Positions 18,547-29,163 are shown, counted from the first letter of the stretch. The stretch is 44,848 bases of DNA from an uncultured Winogradskyella sp. (GCA_905480385.1 CAJQQC010000091.1:1-44848); one strand, 5' to 3'. The notes: generated from the letters alone by a model not told the origin. A program made the numbers and translations.

Positions 18547-19647
18547 TTAATTCTTTAAGTTATTAATAAACTCATCAAACAAATACGTAGAATCATATGG
18601 TCCTGGACTTGCTTCTGGATGATATTGTACTGAGAAACAATTTTTATTTTTTAATCTAATACCAGCAACTGTATCATCATTTAGATGCACGTGCGTAATT
18701 TCGATATTAGAGTTTGCTTCGGTTTCTTCTCTACTGATTGCAAAACCATGATTTTGAGAAGTGATTTCTCCTTTACCAGTTAGTAGGTTTTTTACCGGAT
18801 GATTGATACCTCTGTGACCATTATGCATTTTGTATGTCGAAATACCGTTTGCTAGAGCAATTACTTGATGCCCTAAACATATACCGAACAACGGTTTATT
18901 TTTGGCTATGATTTCTTTAGCCACTTGTTGTGCTTCTACTAATGGTTCTGGATCTCCAGGTCCGTTTGATAAGAAGTAACCATCAGGGCTAAATGCTTCT
19001 AAATCCTCAAATTTAGAATTGTATGGAAATACTTTAATATAAGCATCGCGCTTTGCTAGGTTACGTAGAATGTTCTTTTTAATGCCTATATCTAAAGCTG
19101 AAATCTTATAAGTTGCATTTTCGTCCCCATAAAAATAAGGTTCTTTAGTAGATACTTTTGAAGCTAACTCCAAACCATTCATTTTTGGCTGTTCAGCTAG
19201 TTGTTTCTTTAAACCTTCAACATTATCTACGTCAGTAGAAATCACAGCATTCATTGCTCCATTATCTCTGATATAACTTACCAAAGCTCTGGTGTCTACA
19301 TCTGAAATAGCTAAGGTATTATTCTTTTCAAAGAAATCTTCTAGAGATCTATCGGCTCCAGGTCTTGAATATTCAAAACTGAAATTTTTACAAATTAATC
19401 CAGCAATTTTGATTGAGTCTGATTCGACTTCACTGTCTTTTGTTCCGTAATTTCCAATATGAGCATTAGTAGTTACCATCAATTGTCCAAAATATGATGG
19501 GTCAGTAAAGATTTCTTGATAACCAGTTGTTCCTGTATTGAAACAAACTTCTCCAAATGCAGTACCTTCTTTACCAATAGACTTACCATGAAAAATAGTA
19601 CCGTCAGCTAAGAGTATAAGCGCTTTTTTTCTTTGTTTGTATTTCAT
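18547..19647 (-). CDS. carA: Carbamoyl-phosphate synthase small chain
   Basis: The 366-aa glutamine amidotransferase subunit supplies ammonia to CarB for arginine and pyrimidine synthesis. The N-terminal CPSase domain has CFNTGTTGYQEIFTDPSY. The class I GATase domain has the FGICLGHQ nucleophile-Cys motif and FSVQYHPEASPGP with His and Glu of the triad. Length is normal. carB is not adjacent. It lies downstream of rplQ but is separated from it by a terminator, and has a 16-bp palindrome 21 nt before its start. Confidence 0.95.
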   Translation of the reverse strand: MKYKQRKKALILLADGTIFHGKSIGKEGTAFGEVCFNTGTTGYQEIFTDPSYFGQLMVTTNAHIGNYGTKDSEVESDSIKIAGLICKNFSFEYSRPGADRSLEDFFEKNNTLAISDVDTRALVSYIRDNGAMNAVISTDVDNVEGLKKQLAEQPKMNGLELASKVSTKEPYFYGDENATYKISALDIGIKKNILRNLAKRDAYIKVFPYNSKFEDLEAFSPDGYFLSNGPGDPEPLVEAQQVAKEIIAKNKPLFGICLGHQVIALANGISTYKMHNGHRGINHPVKNLLTGKGEITSQNHGFAISREETEANSNIEITHVHLNDDTVAGIRLKNKNCFSVQYHPEASPGPYDSTYLFDEFINNLKN

Positions 19648-19667
19648 TTGCTGTGTTGTTATTTTTA

Positions 19668-19683
19668 GTTTCTATATAGAAAC
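19668..19683. promoter_or_regulatory. 16-bp perfect palindrome before carA
   Basis: GTTTCTATATAGAAAC is its own reverse complement. It lies 21-36 nt upstream of the carA ATG, between the superoperon terminator and the gene, where a repressor site or core promoter would be. Confidence 0.5.
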
Positions 19684-19708
19684 CTTGGTTTTACAAAATT
19701 CCAAAAAA

Positions 19709-19737
19709 AAAGGATAAACTGAAACAGTCTATCCTTT
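19709..19737 (-). terminator. Intrinsic terminator of the ribosomal superoperon
   Basis: AAAGGATAGACT pairs with AGTTTATCCTTT (12 bp, one G-U) and is followed by nine T on the minus strand. It lies 24 nt past the rplQ stop. Confidence 0.9.
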
Positions 19738-19761
19738 ATATTTATTAATGCTTATTAACAT

Positions 19762-20235
19762 TTATTCTTCTTCGTTAGTAGCTTTAGTTTCTACTGGTGG
19801 AGTAGCAACTGCTTTTTTACCACCTCTTCTACTTCTACGAGTTGTTTTCTTAGCAGCTTTATCTGCATTGTAAATCTCGTTATAGTCTACTAACTCTATC
19901 ATTGCCATATCAGCGTTATCACCAAGTCTATTACCTAATTTGATAATACGAGTATAACCTCCTGGACGATCACCAACCTTAGCAGCAACGTCTCTAAACA
20001 ATTCTGCTACGGCGTCTTTCTGTCTTAATTTAGAAAATACAATACGTCTGTTGTGTGTTGTATCTGTTTTTGACTTGGTAATCATTGGTTCTACAAACTG
20101 CTTTAAAGCTTTTGCTTTAGCAACCGTTGTATTAATCCGCTTATGCTCTATTAAAGAACAAGCCATATTAGCTAACATAGCTTTTCTGTGTGCCGTCTTA
20201 CGACCTAAATGATTGAATTTCTTTCCGTGTCTCAT
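19762..20235 (-). CDS. rplQ: Ribosomal protein L17
   Basis: The 157-aa 50S protein lines the exit-tunnel region. The conserved start [33 protein letters not shown] and [21 protein letters not shown] are typical. A C-terminal extension of about 35 residues ([14 protein letters not shown] then acidic) is beyond the E. coli length of 127. It is the last gene of the superoperon, 68 nt after rpoA. Confidence 0.97.
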   Translation of the reverse strand: MRHGKKFNHLGRKTAHRKAMLANMACSLIEHKRINTTVAKAKALKQFVEPMITKSKTDTTHNRRIVFSKLRQKDAVAELFRDVAAKVGDRPGGYTRIIKLGNRLGDNADMAMIELVDYNEIYNADKAAKKTTRRSRRGGKKAVATPPVETKATNEEE

Positions 20236-20303
20236 GACTTTAGTTTTATCATCTTGCTACCAAACTCTTTTTTGAGGAGCAAAATATGATTATTAAAATT
20301 GTG

Positions 20304-21296
20304 TTAGTCTTTGTCTAACTTGTATTTACTTAAATCCATACCAAAGTTAAGACCCTTAAAGTTTACAAGCTCTTCAAGCTCAGTTAAAGACTTCTTACCA
20401 AAGTTTCTGAATTTCATTAAATCGTTTTTATTGAAAGATACTAAGTCTCCTAATGTATCTACCTCTGCAGCTTTTAAACAGTTAAGTGCACGAACAGAAA
20501 GGTCCATATCAACTAATTTAGTTTTTAATAGTTGTCTCATGTGAAGAGACTCTTCATCATAAGTCTCAGTCTGTGCAATTTCATCAGCTTCTAAAGTGAT
20601 ACGCTCATCAGAGAACAACATGAAGTGGTGAATTAATATTTTTGCAGCTTCAGTCAATGCATCTTTAGGGTGAATTGATCCGTCAGTTTGAATTTCGAAA
20701 ACTAATTTTTCGTAATCCGTTTTTTGCTCAACACGGAAATTTTCGATTCCGTATTTTACATTTTTAATTGGCGTGTAAATTGAATCTGTAAAAATTGTAC
20801 CTATCGGTGCTGAAGCTTTTTTGTTTTCTTCTGCTGGCACATAACCTCTCCCTTTTTCAATTGTAATTTCCATGTTAATGTTAACCTTTGGATCTAAGTT
20901 ACAGATTACTAAATCTGTATTTAATACTTGGAAACCAGAGATAAATTTTTGGAAATCACCTGCAGTAATTTGTTCTTGCCCTGAAATAGAAATTGTAACA
21001 GTTTCGTTATCAACTTCATCAATTTGACGCTTAAAGTTTACTTGCTTTAAGTTCAAAATCATTTCAGTAACATCTTCAACAACTCCTGATATAGTTGAGA
21101 ACTCATGATCTACACCTTCTATTCTTACTGATGTGATTGCGAAACCTTCTAATGAAGACAATAATACTCGTCTTAAAGCATTACCAACTGTTAGACCGTA
21201 ACCTGGTTCTAATGGTCTGAACTCGAATTTACCTTCGAACTCATTAGAATCTATCATGATTACTTTGTCAGGTTTCTGAAAATTTAATATTGCCAT
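20304..21296 (-). CDS. rpoA: RNA polymerase subunit alpha
   Basis: The 330-aa subunit nucleates RNA polymerase assembly. The N-terminal dimer domain has [20 protein letters not shown]. The C-terminal domain (about 250-320), [18 protein letters not shown] and [11 protein letters not shown], contacts UP-element DNA and activators. Length is normal. It lies 94 nt after rpsD and 68 nt before rplQ. Confidence 0.98.
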   Translation of the reverse strand: MAILNFQKPDKVIMIDSNEFEGKFEFRPLEPGYGLTVGNALRRVLLSSLEGFAITSVRIEGVDHEFSTISGVVEDVTEMILNLKQVNFKRQIDEVDNETVTISISGQEQITAGDFQKFISGFQVLNTDLVICNLDPKVNINMEITIEKGRGYVPAEENKKASAPIGTIFTDSIYTPIKNVKYGIENFRVEQKTDYEKLVFEIQTDGSIHPKDALTEAAKILIHHFMLFSDERITLEADEIAQTETYDEESLHMRQLLKTKLVDMDLSVRALNCLKAAEVDTLGDLVSFNKNDLMKFRNFGKKSLTELEELVNFKGLNFGMDLSKYKLDKD

Positions 21297-21390
21297 ATTT
21301 TCTTCGTTTTGATTGTTATTTAGTTGCGCGGTCTAAAAGTTTGAAGAACATCTATTAAACCCTTTGGCTAAATACCAATATGATTAATTA

Positions 21391-21996
21391 TTATTTAGAG
21401 TAAAGTTCAACGATAAATTGTTCGTTGATTTGCTCAGGAATTTGAATACGTGCTGGTACAGAAACGTAAGTACCAGTTTTAGTATCATTATTAAAAGTAA
21501 TCCACTCATATACACTGCTAGAGTTAGCCAATGAATTTGTAATAGCTTCTAGTGACTTAGATTTTTCTCTAACACCTACAATATCTCCTGCTTTTAATTG
21601 GTAAGAAGGTATGTTTACCTTTTCGCCATTCACAGTGATGTGTCTGTGAGATACTAGTTGACGTGCACCACTACGTGTTGGAGCAATACCCATTCTAAAA
21701 ACCACGTTATCTAAACGAGATTCACATAATTGTAATAGTACTTCACCTGTAATACCTTGTGCAGCTGTTGCTCTTTTGAACATGTTTCTGAATTGCTTTT
21801 CTAAAATACCATAAGTGTATTTAGCTTTTTGCTTTTCCATTAACTGGATTGCATATTCAGATTTTTTTCCACGACGACGGTTGTTTCCATGTTGTCCTGG
21901 TGGATAATTTCTTTTTTCGAAGGCTTTATCATCTCCGAAGATAGCTTGACCAAATTTTCTAGCTATTTTTGTTTTAGGACCAGTATATCTTGCCAT
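21391..21996 (-). CDS. rpsD: Ribosomal protein S4
   Basis: The 201-aa primary 16S-binding protein shows [16 protein letters not shown], the S4 domain ([38 protein letters not shown]) and a standard C-terminus. In other bacteria S4 represses its operon by binding the leader. Here it is preceded by the longest gap in the superoperon (203 nt) with a good internal promoter candidate. Confidence 0.98.
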   Translation of the reverse strand: MARYTGPKTKIARKFGQAIFGDDKAFEKRNYPPGQHGNNRRRGKKSEYAIQLMEKQKAKYTYGILEKQFRNMFKRATAAQGITGEVLLQLCESRLDNVVFRMGIAPTRSGARQLVSHRHITVNGEKVNIPSYQLKAGDIVGVREKSKSLEAITNSLANSSSVYEWITFNNDTKTGTYVSVPARIQIPEQINEQFIVELYSK

Positions 21997-22096
21997 TTTA
22001 AATTAGTTTTGAGAGTGATTGTAGAATTAAGGTCTTATACTTATCCTTCTAAATCGTTTGCCTCTCGTTGATACTTGTTTATAATTTTTCAGTTTG

Positions 22097-22125
22097 CAAA
22101 TTTAAACAAAATAAACTGATATCAA
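22097..22125 (-). promoter_or_regulatory. Internal promoter candidate upstream of rpsD
   Basis: On the minus strand TTG (22125-22123), 18 nt, then TAAATTTG (22104-22097), an exact TAnnTTTG with a near-ideal spacing. It would give a leader of about 90 nt for rpsD-rpoA-rplQ. Confidence 0.5.
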
Positions 22126-22199
22126 TACTTAAGATTGTTATTAGTTTAAAATGATAAAATTTGACTTATATTATAGTTAAACCTGATAATTAAATCAGA

Positions 22200-22583
22200 T
22201 TATACTCTACGTCTTTTTGGTGGACGACAACCGTTGTGTGGTAATGGAGTAACATCAATGATTTCTGATACTTCAATACCTGCATTATGGATAGATCTGA
22301 TTGCAGATTCTCTACCATTACCAGGTCCTTTTACATACACTTTAACTTTCTTCAGTCCAGCTTCTTTTGCAACTCTAGCAGCATCTTCTGCAGCTAATTG
22401 AGCAGCGTAAGGTGTGTTCTTTTTAGAACCTCTAAAACCCATTTTACCAGCTGATGACCATGAAATTACGTCACCTTTTTTATTTGTTAAAGAAACAATG
22501 ATATTATTAAAAGATGCCGTTATATGCGCTTCTCCAATAGCATCAACTATTACTTTACGTTTTTTTGTACTTGACTTTGCCAT
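22200..22583 (-). CDS. rpsK: Ribosomal protein S11
   Basis: The 127-aa 30S platform protein shows [40 protein letters not shown] and the invariant end [16 protein letters not shown]. It lies 100 nt after rpsM and 203 nt before rpsD, the two widest gaps in this part of the operon. Confidence 0.98.
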   Translation of the reverse strand: MAKSSTKKRKVIVDAIGEAHITASFNNIIVSLTNKKGDVISWSSAGKMGFRGSKKNTPYAAQLAAEDAARVAKEAGLKKVKVYVKGPGNGRESAIRSIHNAGIEVSEIIDVTPLPHNGCRPPKRRRV

Positions 22584-22683
22584 ATTTATTAGTTTTTAGT
22601 AAATAGTGAATAGTCGCTAGAATCCTAAACCTTTTATAATTTCGAACAGATTCCTTCCAACGTCTATAGACTAAAGACTATTT

Positions 22684-23058
22684 TTATTTAGTTACTTTCT
22701 TTTTGTTAGCAACTGTTTTTCTTCTTCCTTTTCTTGTACGAGAGTTATTCTTAGTACGCTGTCCTCTTAATGGAAGACCAGCTCTGTGACGAATACCTCT
22801 GTAACATCCAATATCCATTAAACGCTTGATGTTTAATTGAGTTTCAGAACGTAATTCACCTTCGATTTTGAAATTTCCTACGGCCTCACGGATTGCTCCA
22901 ATCTGGTCATCAGTCCAATCTTGTACTTTTGTGCTTTCATCTACTTTAGCAGTTGCTAAAATTTCTTTTGCACGACTTCTACCTACTCCGTAGATATAAG
23001 TTAAAGAGATAACTCCTCTTTTTTGTTTTGGTATGTCTACACCTGCAATTCTTGCCAT
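22684..23058 (-). CDS. rpsM: Ribosomal protein S13
   Basis: The 124-aa 30S head protein, part of intersubunit bridges, begins [20 protein letters not shown] and has the H2TH-like [12 protein letters not shown] and the tail [20 protein letters not shown]. It lies 2 nt after rpmJ. Confidence 0.98.
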   Translation of the reverse strand: MARIAGVDIPKQKRGVISLTYIYGVGRSRAKEILATAKVDESTKVQDWTDDQIGAIREAVGNFKIEGELRSETQLNIKRLMDIGCYRGIRHRAGLPLRGQRTKNNSRTRKGRRKTVANKKKVTK

Positions 23059-23060
23059 AA

Positions 23061-23177
23061 CTACCCTTGTCTTTGTTTGAATCTAGGATTCTTTTTGTTA
23101 ATTACGTAAAGTCTTCCTTTTCTACGTACCAATTTACAATCGGCACTTCTTTTTTTAACTGATGCTCTTACTTTCAT
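23061..23177 (-). CDS. rpmJ: Ribosomal protein L36, zinc-free form
   Basis: A 38-aa [23 protein letters not shown] then [18 protein letters not shown], with an ATG at 23177 and TAG at 23061. It lies between infA and rpsM, the usual place for rpmJ. The zinc-ribbon ligands (C..C...C....H) are lost except one Cys, so it is the zinc-independent type. Spacing is 26 nt from infA and 2 nt to rpsM. Confidence 0.95.
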   Translation of the reverse strand: MKVRASVKKRSADCKLVRRKGRLYVINKKNPRFKQRQG

Positions 23178-23203
23178 CTGTTTTGATTTTTAAATACTAA
23201 TTA

Positions 23204-23419
23204 TTAGTATCTATAAGTTATACGAGCCTTAGTTAAATCGTAAGGACTCATTTCTAATTTTACTTTGTCACCCGGTAATAACTTTATGTAATGCATACGC
23301 ATCTTACCAGATATGTGTGCTGTTACGATATGACCGTTTTCTAATTCTACACGGAACATCGCATTTGATAATGCTTCTATAATTGTACCGTCTTGCTCTA
23401 TTGCTGCTTGTTTTGCCAT
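23204..23419 (-). CDS. infA: Translation initiation factor IF-1
   Basis: The 71-aa OB-fold protein binds the 30S A site during initiation. [40 protein letters not shown] and [20 protein letters not shown] are typical. It directly follows secY (10 nt); map and adk, which lie here in many bacteria, are absent. Confidence 0.98.
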   Translation of the reverse strand: MAKQAAIEQDGTIIEALSNAMFRVELENGHIVTAHISGKMRMHYIKLLPGDKVKLEMSPYDLTKARITYRY

Positions 23420-23429
23420 AGTATAAATA

Positions 23430-24779
23430 TTATTGCGCTACTGCTTTTCTATTTTTACCTGATTTCATCAATCCGTCATAGTGCTTATTCAACAAATAAG
23501 AATTTATTTGTTGCATTGTGTCTATTGCAACTCCAACCATAATTAATAGTGATGTTCCACCAAAGAACAATGCCCAACCCTGTTGAACTCCTATTAATTT
23601 TACAACAAATGCTGGGAACACAGCTATAAGTGCTAAGAAAATAGAACCTGGTAAGGTAATTTGAGACATAATTTTATCTAAATATTCTGAAGTTTCACTT
23701 CCAGGACGTATACCTGGTATAAAACCACCACTACGTTTTAAATCATCTGCCATCTTGTTCGTAGGAACAGTTATAGCAGTATAAAAATATGTAAATACAA
23801 TAATTAAAAGTGCAAATACTAAATTATACCAGAATCCAAAAATATCCTGGAAGTTAGTTTGCATCCACTGACCTGCATCTGTTTCTTTTAACCAAGATGA
23901 ACCACCTATTAATCCAGGTACAAACATAATCGCTTGTGCAAAGATAATTGGCATTACACCTGAGGCATTCAATTTTAATGGTAAAAACTGACGAGAGCCA
24001 AATACATTTTTCTCAAAACCACCTGTCGCATTTCTACGGGCATATTGTACTTGAATTTTACGTACAGCCATTACTAATAATACTGATGCTAATATGATTA
24101 AAAACCATATAACAATCTCGATTAATATTAGCATAAAACCTCCATTTCCTTCTAATCTAGACGCTGAGTTTAATAAGAAAGATTGAGGCATTGTAGCAAT
24201 AATACCAACCATTATTAATAATGATATACCATTACCAATACCTTTGTCTGTAATCTTCTCACCTAACCACATTGCAAAAACACAACCTGTCACTAGTATA
24301 ACTATAGAAGAAAAGTAAAAAAGACCTCCGGTACCTAATAAAAAAGCACTTGAAGGGATTCCTAGACTAGGTAAGCTTACTAAGTAACCTGGTGCTTGTA
24401 CCAAACAAATACCAATAGTTAACCAGCGTGTAATTTGATTTATTTTTTTACGACCACTCTCTCCTTCTTTCTGTAGTTTTTGTAAATACGGAATAGCTAT
24501 CCCCATTAACTGGACTACAATCGAAGCTGAGATATAAGGCATGATACCTAAGGCAAATACTGAAGCATTAGCAAAAGCACCACCAGTAAAAGCATTTAAT
24601 AATCCCAGAATACCACTACCTGTAGTTTCTTGGATTCCACCTAATTGAGTAGCATCAATACCTGGTAAAACTACTTGTGCTCCAAAACGATAAACTAACA
24701 ATAACCCAAGAGTTAATATTATTCTATCCTTGAGCTCTGTAATTTTCCAGACGTTTTTTAATGTATCTATTATTTTCAT
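23430..24779 (-). CDS. secY: Protein translocase subunit SecY
   Basis: The 449-aa channel subunit of the Sec translocon has ten predicted membrane segments. Recognisable parts are [39 protein letters not shown] (plug/TM2), the TM5-6 cytoplasmic loop, and [19 protein letters not shown] in the C5 loop with its conserved arginine (segments listed are partial). It follows rplO by 10 nt. Confidence 0.98.
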   Translation of the reverse strand: MKIIDTLKNVWKITELKDRIILTLGLLLVYRFGAQVVLPGIDATQLGGIQETTGSGILGLLNAFTGGAFANASVFALGIMPYISASIVVQLMGIAIPYLQKLQKEGESGRKKINQITRWLTIGICLVQAPGYLVSLPSLGIPSSAFLLGTGGLFYFSSIVILVTGCVFAMWLGEKITDKGIGNGISLLIMVGIIATMPQSFLLNSASRLEGNGGFMLILIEIVIWFLIILASVLLVMAVRKIQVQYARRNATGGFEKNVFGSRQFLPLKLNASGVMPIIFAQAIMFVPGLIGGSSWLKETDAGQWMQTNFQDIFGFWYNLVFALLIIVFTYFYTAITVPTNKMADDLKRSGGFIPGIRPGSETSEYLDKIMSQITLPGSIFLALIAVFPAFVVKLIGVQQGWALFFGGTSLLIMVGVAIDTMQQINSYLLNKHYDGLMKSGKNRKAVAQ

Positions 24780-24789
24780 TCTATATATC

Positions 24790-25242
24790 TTATAAAGTTA
24801 CAGCTTCACCACCAGCAGCTTCAATAGCAGCTTTTGCCGACGCAGTAAATTTATGAGCCTTTACTGTTAATTTTGTTTTTAATTCGCCTCTTCCTAGAAT
24901 TTTAACAAGCTCGTTTTTACCAGCTAATCCTAATTCTACAAGCGTTTCAAAATCTACAGTATTTTTAATTTTCTTTGTTTCTACTAACTCTTGTAAGGTA
25001 TCCAAGTTTACACCCTGGTACTCAACGCGATTGATATTAGTAAAACCAAACTTAGGTACACGACGTTGTAATGGCATTTGACCACCTTCGAATCCTAATT
25101 TCTTAGAATAACCAGAACGCGACTTAGCTCCTTTGTGGCCACGTGTAGCAGTACCACCTTTACCAGAACCTTGACCACGACCAATGCGTTTTCCTTGTTT
25201 TTTTACTGAACCCTCTGCAGGTTTTAAATTACTTAAATCCAT
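24790..25242 (-). CDS. rplO: Ribosomal protein L15
   Basis: 150 aa starting at [19 protein letters not shown] (ATG 25242). A possible upstream start at 25272 would overlap rpmD and adds a non-family decapeptide. [20 protein letters not shown] and the [20 protein letters not shown] motif are diagnostic. It lies 16 nt after rpmD. Confidence 0.96.
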   Translation of the reverse strand: MDLSNLKPAEGSVKKQGKRIGRGQGSGKGGTATRGHKGAKSRSGYSKKLGFEGGQMPLQRRVPKFGFTNINRVEYQGVNLDTLQELVETKKIKNTVDFETLVELGLAGKNELVKILGRGELKTKLTVKAHKFTASAKAAIEAAGGEAVTL

Positions 25243-25258
25243 TGTTAAGTTATATTTT

Positions 25259-25438
25259 TTAAGCTTCCTCAACGGAAACTAAATGTTCTACTTTCTTAAC
25301 CATACCAAGGATATTTGGTGTGGTATCATGCTCTACAACCTGTCCAATCTTTTTAAGACCTAAGGCTTCTAATGTTAGCTTTTGTCTTTTTGTGCGGTTG
25401 ATTGCACTTTTAACTTTCTTTACTTTAATCTTTGCCAT
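25259..25438 (-). CDS. rpmD: Ribosomal protein L30
   Basis: A 59-aa [62 protein letters not shown]. The L30 pattern (start AKIKVK, TLxALGLxKIGQ, GMxxxVxHLV) is complete. It lies 12 nt after rpsE and 16 nt before rplO, the normal spc place. Confidence 0.96.
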   Translation of the reverse strand: MAKIKVKKVKSAINRTKRQKLTLEALGLKKIGQVVEHDTTPNILGMVKKVEHLVSVEEA

Positions 25439-25450
25439 CTGTCCTAATGA

Positions 25451-25975
25451 TTATCCGTTAAATACTTTTTCAAGTGAAATACCTCTTTCTTTAGCGATAG
25501 AACCAGCATCTCTTAGTTGTAATAATGCGTCAAAAGTTGCTTTTACTACGTTGTGAGGGTTAGATGATCCTTGAGACTTAGATAATACATCGTGTACACC
25601 TACGGCTTCAAGAACTGTTCTTACAGCACCACCAGCAATAACACCGGTACCTGGAGCAGCAGGAATAATGTTTACTCTAGCTCCACCAAATTTACCTTTT
25701 TGTTCGTGTGGTAATGTTCCTTTGATAATAGGAATTCTAACTAAGTTTTTCTTAGCATCTTCAATTGCTTTAGCGATTGCTGTAGCCACGTCTTTTGACT
25801 TTCCTAAACCATGTCCTACAACACCATCTTCATCACCAACTACTACAATAGCAGAAAAACCAAATGCTCTACCACCTTTAGTTACTTTAGTAACACGTTG
25901 TACGCCTACCAACCGATCTTTTAAATCTAAACCTCCTGGTTTTACAAGCTCTGCGTTTTTATATTTTTGATACAT
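25451..25975 (-). CDS. rpsE: Ribosomal protein S5
   Basis: The 174-aa 30S protein acts in decoding accuracy. [40 protein letters not shown] and [19 protein letters not shown] are typical of its double-stranded-RNA-binding and C-terminal domains. It lies 6 nt after rplR. Confidence 0.98.
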   Translation of the reverse strand: MYQKYKNAELVKPGGLDLKDRLVGVQRVTKVTKGGRAFGFSAIVVVGDEDGVVGHGLGKSKDVATAIAKAIEDAKKNLVRIPIIKGTLPHEQKGKFGGARVNIIPAAPGTGVIAGGAVRTVLEAVGVHDVLSKSQGSSNPHNVVKATFDALLQLRDAGSIAKERGISLEKVFNG

Positions 25976-25981
25976 AATGTC

Positions 25982-26338
25982 TTAAAATTTAAGTCCTGCT
26001 TCTCTAGCACCTTCTGCTAATGATTTTACTCTACCGTGGTATAAGTATCCACCTCTATCAAAAGAGATAGTCTCAATACCAACTTTTAATGCTCTTTCAG
26101 CAATTGCTTTACCAACTAAAGCAGCAACTTCGGTTTTATTACCTTTTGCACCACTCACGTCTTTATCTCTTGAAGATGCAGCAGCGATAGTTTTACCAGT
26201 CACGTCATCTACGATTTGAGCATAAATTTCTTTATTACTTCTAAAAACAGATAATCTTGGTCTAGCTTCAGTACCAGATACAATCTTACGTATTCTGTTT
26301 TTTATCCTTTGTCTTCTTTCGTTCTTTGTTAATGCCAT
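25982..26338 (-). CDS. rplR: Ribosomal protein L18
   Basis: The 118-aa 5S-rRNA-binding protein has [20 protein letters not shown], the [20 protein letters not shown] helix and the end [19 protein letters not shown]. 10 nt after rplF. Confidence 0.98.
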   Translation of the reverse strand: MALTKNERRQRIKNRIRKIVSGTEARPRLSVFRSNKEIYAQIVDDVTGKTIAAASSRDKDVSGAKGNKTEVAALVGKAIAERALKVGIETISFDRGGYLYHGRVKSLAEGAREAGLKF

Positions 26339-26348
26339 AACCTATTTA

Positions 26349-26891
26349 TTAAGCTGATTTACCTGCTTTTCTTCTTATTTCTTCACCAACAAACTTAACA
26401 CCTTTACCTTTGTATGGCTCTGGCTTACGGAAACCGCGAATCTTAGCTGCTACTTGACCAACTAATTGCTTGTCGTGCGAGGTTAACTTTACTATTGGGT
26501 TTTTACCTTTTTCAGAAATTGTTTCTACTTTAACTTCTGGAGCGATATCCAATACTATATTGTGTGAAAAACCTAGAGCTAAATCTAATTTTTGTCCTTG
26601 GTTAGAGGCTCTATAACCCACACCAACCAATTCTAATTCTTTAGTCCATCCTTTAGACACACCCTCAATCATATTAGCGATTAAGGCTCTATACAAGCCA
26701 TGCTTTGATTTGACTTCTTTCTTTTCAGACTGACGCTCCAATGTAATAGTAGCGTCTTCTATTTTAATATCAATACCTGTGTATTCTTGAGTTAACTCGC
26801 CTAATTTACCTTTTGCAGTAATTACGCCGTTGTTCACTTCTACTGTTACACCTTCAGGAATTGAAACTGGATTTTTACCTATTCTTGACAT
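26349..26891 (-). CDS. rplF: Ribosomal protein L6
   Basis: The 180-aa 50S protein near the factor-binding site begins MSRIGKNPVSIPEGVTV and ends with KIRGFRKPEPYKGKGVKFVG followed by EEIRRKAGKSA, the family's signature tail. 12 nt after rpsH. Confidence 0.98.
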   Translation of the reverse strand: MSRIGKNPVSIPEGVTVEVNNGVITAKGKLGELTQEYTGIDIKIEDATITLERQSEKKEVKSKHGLYRALIANMIEGVSKGWTKELELVGVGYRASNQGQKLDLALGFSHNIVLDIAPEVKVETISEKGKNPIVKLTSHDKQLVGQVAAKIRGFRKPEPYKGKGVKFVGEEIRRKAGKSA

Positions 26892-26903
26892 ATCTTCCTG
26901 TTT

Positions 26904-27302
26904 TTAGTATACGTAACATAATACTTCACCACCAACATTTTCTCTTTGCGCTTGTTTCCCTGTCATAACTCCATGAGAGGTAGAAACAATTGCAATACCT
27001 AAACCATTTAAGATTCTTGGCATTTCGTTGGCGCCAGCATACTTACGTAAACCTGGTGTACTAATTCTTTGAATTTTTTTGATGACAGACTCTTTTGTGT
27101 CTTTGTTGTACTTAAGAGCAATCTTGATTGTTCCTTGTACATTAGAATCGTCAAATTTATAACTTAAAATATATCCTTGGTCGAATAATATTTTAGTCAT
27201 CTCTTTCTTTAAGTTAGACGCAGGAATCTCAACCACTCTGTGGTTAGCTTTTACTGCATTTCTAACTCGCGTAAGATAATCCGCTATTGGATCTGAATAC
27301 AT
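26904..27302 (-). CDS. rpsH: Ribosomal protein S8
   Basis: The 132-aa 16S-binding protein begins MYSDPIADYLTRVRNAVKA and ends with ISTSHGVMTGKQAQRENVGG and EVLCYVY. In E. coli S8 is the spc-operon repressor. It is preceded by an unusual 80-nt gap containing TAGGTTTG (minus, 27358-27351), a -7-like element without a -33 box. Confidence 0.97.
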   Translation of the reverse strand: MYSDPIADYLTRVRNAVKANHRVVEIPASNLKKEMTKILFDQGYILSYKFDDSNVQGTIKIALKYNKDTKESVIKKIQRISTPGLRKYAGANEMPRILNGLGIAIVSTSHGVMTGKQAQRENVGGEVLCYVY

Positions 27303-27382
27303 ATTTATTAATTTGCGGTATCGGTTTTTGGAAATAGAACTCTTCTACACCAAACCTAAAACCAATTTATAATTCTTTATTA

Positions 27383-27652
27383 TTACCAGCTTGCCTTTTT
27401 GACACCTGGGATTAAGCCTTGATTAGCCATTTCTCTAAACATAACACGAGAAACACCAAATTGTCTCATATAACCTTTTGGTCTACCTGTAAGTTTACAA
27501 CGGTTATGTTGACGAATTGGTGAAGCATTTTTTGGTAACTTCTGTAATGCTTCATAATCTCCAGCTTCTTTTAAAGCTTTACGTTTAGCAGCATATTTAG
27601 CAACCGTTTTTGCACGCTTTACCTCACGAGCTTTCATTGATTCTTTTGCCAT
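27383..27652 (-). CDS. rpsN: Ribosomal protein S14, zinc-free long form
   Basis: The 89-aa protein [20 protein letters not shown] with [20 protein letters not shown] and the end [11 protein letters not shown]. It lacks the CxxC zinc pair, so it is the long C-minus type. 2 nt after rplE. Confidence 0.97.
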   Translation of the reverse strand: MAKESMKAREVKRAKTVAKYAAKRKALKEAGDYEALQKLPKNASPIRQHNRCKLTGRPKGYMRQFGVSRVMFREMANQGLIPGVKKASW

Positions 27653-27654
27653 AA

Positions 27655-28206
27655 TTAGTTCTTTTTAAAAGGTAATCCTAGTTCTGTTAAAAGTGATTTT
27701 GCTTCTTTATCAGTATCAGCAGTTGTAACAAATGTAATATCCATACCAGAAATTCTGTTAATCTTATCGATATCAATCTCTGGGAAGATAATTTGCTCTA
27801 CAACACCTAGATTGTAGTTTCCACGACCATCAAAACCTGTAGCTTTGATACCGTTGAAATCTCTAACACGTGGTAATGCAGATGTGATTAAACGATCTAA
27901 AAATTCAAACATTTGCTCACCTCTTAAAGTTACCATAGCGCCAATTGGCATACCTTTTCGTAACTTAAATGAAGCGACATCTTTCTTTGATAAAGTATGT
28001 ATAGCTTTCTGACCAGATATTTTTGTTAATTCATCAACTGCGTGATCAACTAATTTTTTATCTGCCACAGCAGCACCAACACCTCTAGATATTACTATCT
28101 TGGTGAGTTTAGGTACTTGCATTACATTCTTGTAACCAAATTCTTCTGTAAGAGCAGGAACAACTTTGTCCTTGTACTCTTGTTTTAATCTTGCAACGTA
28201 AGCCAT
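27655..28206 (-). CDS. rplE: Ribosomal protein L5
   Basis: The 183-aa 5S-binding protein has the conserved [21 protein letters not shown] region (shown only in part), [20 protein letters not shown] and [18 protein letters not shown]. 2 nt after rplX. Confidence 0.97.
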   Translation of the reverse strand: MAYVARLKQEYKDKVVPALTEEFGYKNVMQVPKLTKIVISRGVGAAVADKKLVDHAVDELTKISGQKAIHTLSKKDVASFKLRKGMPIGAMVTLRGEQMFEFLDRLITSALPRVRDFNGIKATGFDGRGNYNLGVVEQIIFPEIDIDKINRISGMDITFVTTADTDKEAKSLLTELGLPFKKN

Positions 28207-28208
28207 AA

Positions 28209-28520
28209 CTAAATTACTTCATTAGATTTTTTAGAAAATCTCAATTTATTATCTCCATCCATTTTGTAACCTACTCTAGTAGTTTCGCCTTTACCAGTTA
28301 ATAATGATAAATTTGAAATATGGATAGCTGCTTCTTTCTCTACGATACCACCTTGAGGACTTTGTGCACTTGGTTTAGTGTGTTTCTTTACCATGTTCAC
28401 ACCCTCTACGATGGCTTTGTTCTTTTCTATCAATACTTTAAGTACTTTACCTTCTGAACCTTTGTGGTCTCCAGCAATTACTTGAACAGTATCTCCAGTT
28501 TTTATTTTAAGCTTTGTCAT
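28209..28520 (-). CDS. rplX: Ribosomal protein L24
   Basis: The 103-aa assembly-initiating protein has the KOW motif [19 protein letters not shown] and [20 protein letters not shown]. 14 nt after rplN. Confidence 0.97.
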   Translation of the reverse strand: MTKLKIKTGDTVQVIAGDHKGSEGKVLKVLIEKNKAIVEGVNMVKKHTKPSAQSPQGGIVEKEAAIHISNLSLLTGKGETTRVGYKMDGDNKLRFSKKSNEVI

Positions 28521-28534
28521 TTTTTCTTGATGTA

Positions 28535-28903
28535 TTAAAGCACTTCTGGTGCTAATGATACAATTTTCATGAATTGTTTATCACGAAGCTCTCTTGCTAC
28601 TGGTCCAAAAACACGTGTCCCTCTCATTTCACCCGTTGGGTTTAAAAGTACACATGCGTTATCATCAAAACGGATGTAAGATCCATCAGGACGCCTAACT
28701 TCTTTTGCAGTACGCACAACAACAGCTGTAGATACAGCTCCTTTTTTAATACTACCATTTGGTGTAGCAGCTTTAACTGAAACTACTATTTTGTCACCAA
28801 CTGACGCGTAACGTCTTTTTGTACCTCCAAGAACACGGATAGTTAATACTTCCTTTGCTCCTGTATTGTCAGCTACTTTTAATCTTGATTCTTGTTGTAC
28901 CAT
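28535..28903 (-). CDS. rplN: Ribosomal protein L14
   Basis: The 122-aa protein [20 protein letters not shown] with [20 protein letters not shown] at the end is textbook L14, the partner of RsfS (gene at 8641). 2 nt after rpsQ. Confidence 0.98.
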   Translation of the reverse strand: MVQQESRLKVADNTGAKEVLTIRVLGGTKRRYASVGDKIVVSVKAATPNGSIKKGAVSTAVVVRTAKEVRRPDGSYIRFDDNACVLLNPTGEMRGTRVFGPVARELRDKQFMKIVSLAPEVL

Positions 28904-28905
28904 AA

Positions 28906-29163
28906 TTACTTCGCTCTTTCAATTATTTCTACTAATCTCCAACATTTAGATTTACTTAAAGGTCGTGTTTCCATAATCTTTACAGTATCTCCGATATTGC
29001 AGTCGTTTGTTTCGTCATGAGCAACATATTTCTTTGTTTTCAAAACGAATTTTCCATACATAGGGTGTTTTACCTTTTTTACTTCGGCAACAACAATTGA
29101 CTTTTGCATTTTATTGCTAGTCACTACTCCTATACGTTCTTTTCTTAAATTTCTTTTTTCCAT
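28906..29163 (-). CDS. rpsQ: Ribosomal protein S17
   Basis: The 85-aa OB-fold 16S-binding protein has [40 protein letters not shown] and [12 protein letters not shown]. 17 nt after rpmC. Confidence 0.97.
   Translation of the reverse strand: MEKRNLRKERIGVVTSNKMQKSIVVAEVKKVKHPMYGKFVLKTKKYVAHDETNDCNIGDTVKIMETRPLSKSKCWRLVEIIERAK

Noticed and set aside
27351..27358. TAGGTTTG upstream of rpsH as an internal promoter
   Set aside because: Exact -7 consensus but no -33 box at any allowed spacing, in the middle of a cotranscribed operon; kept only as a remark under rpsH.
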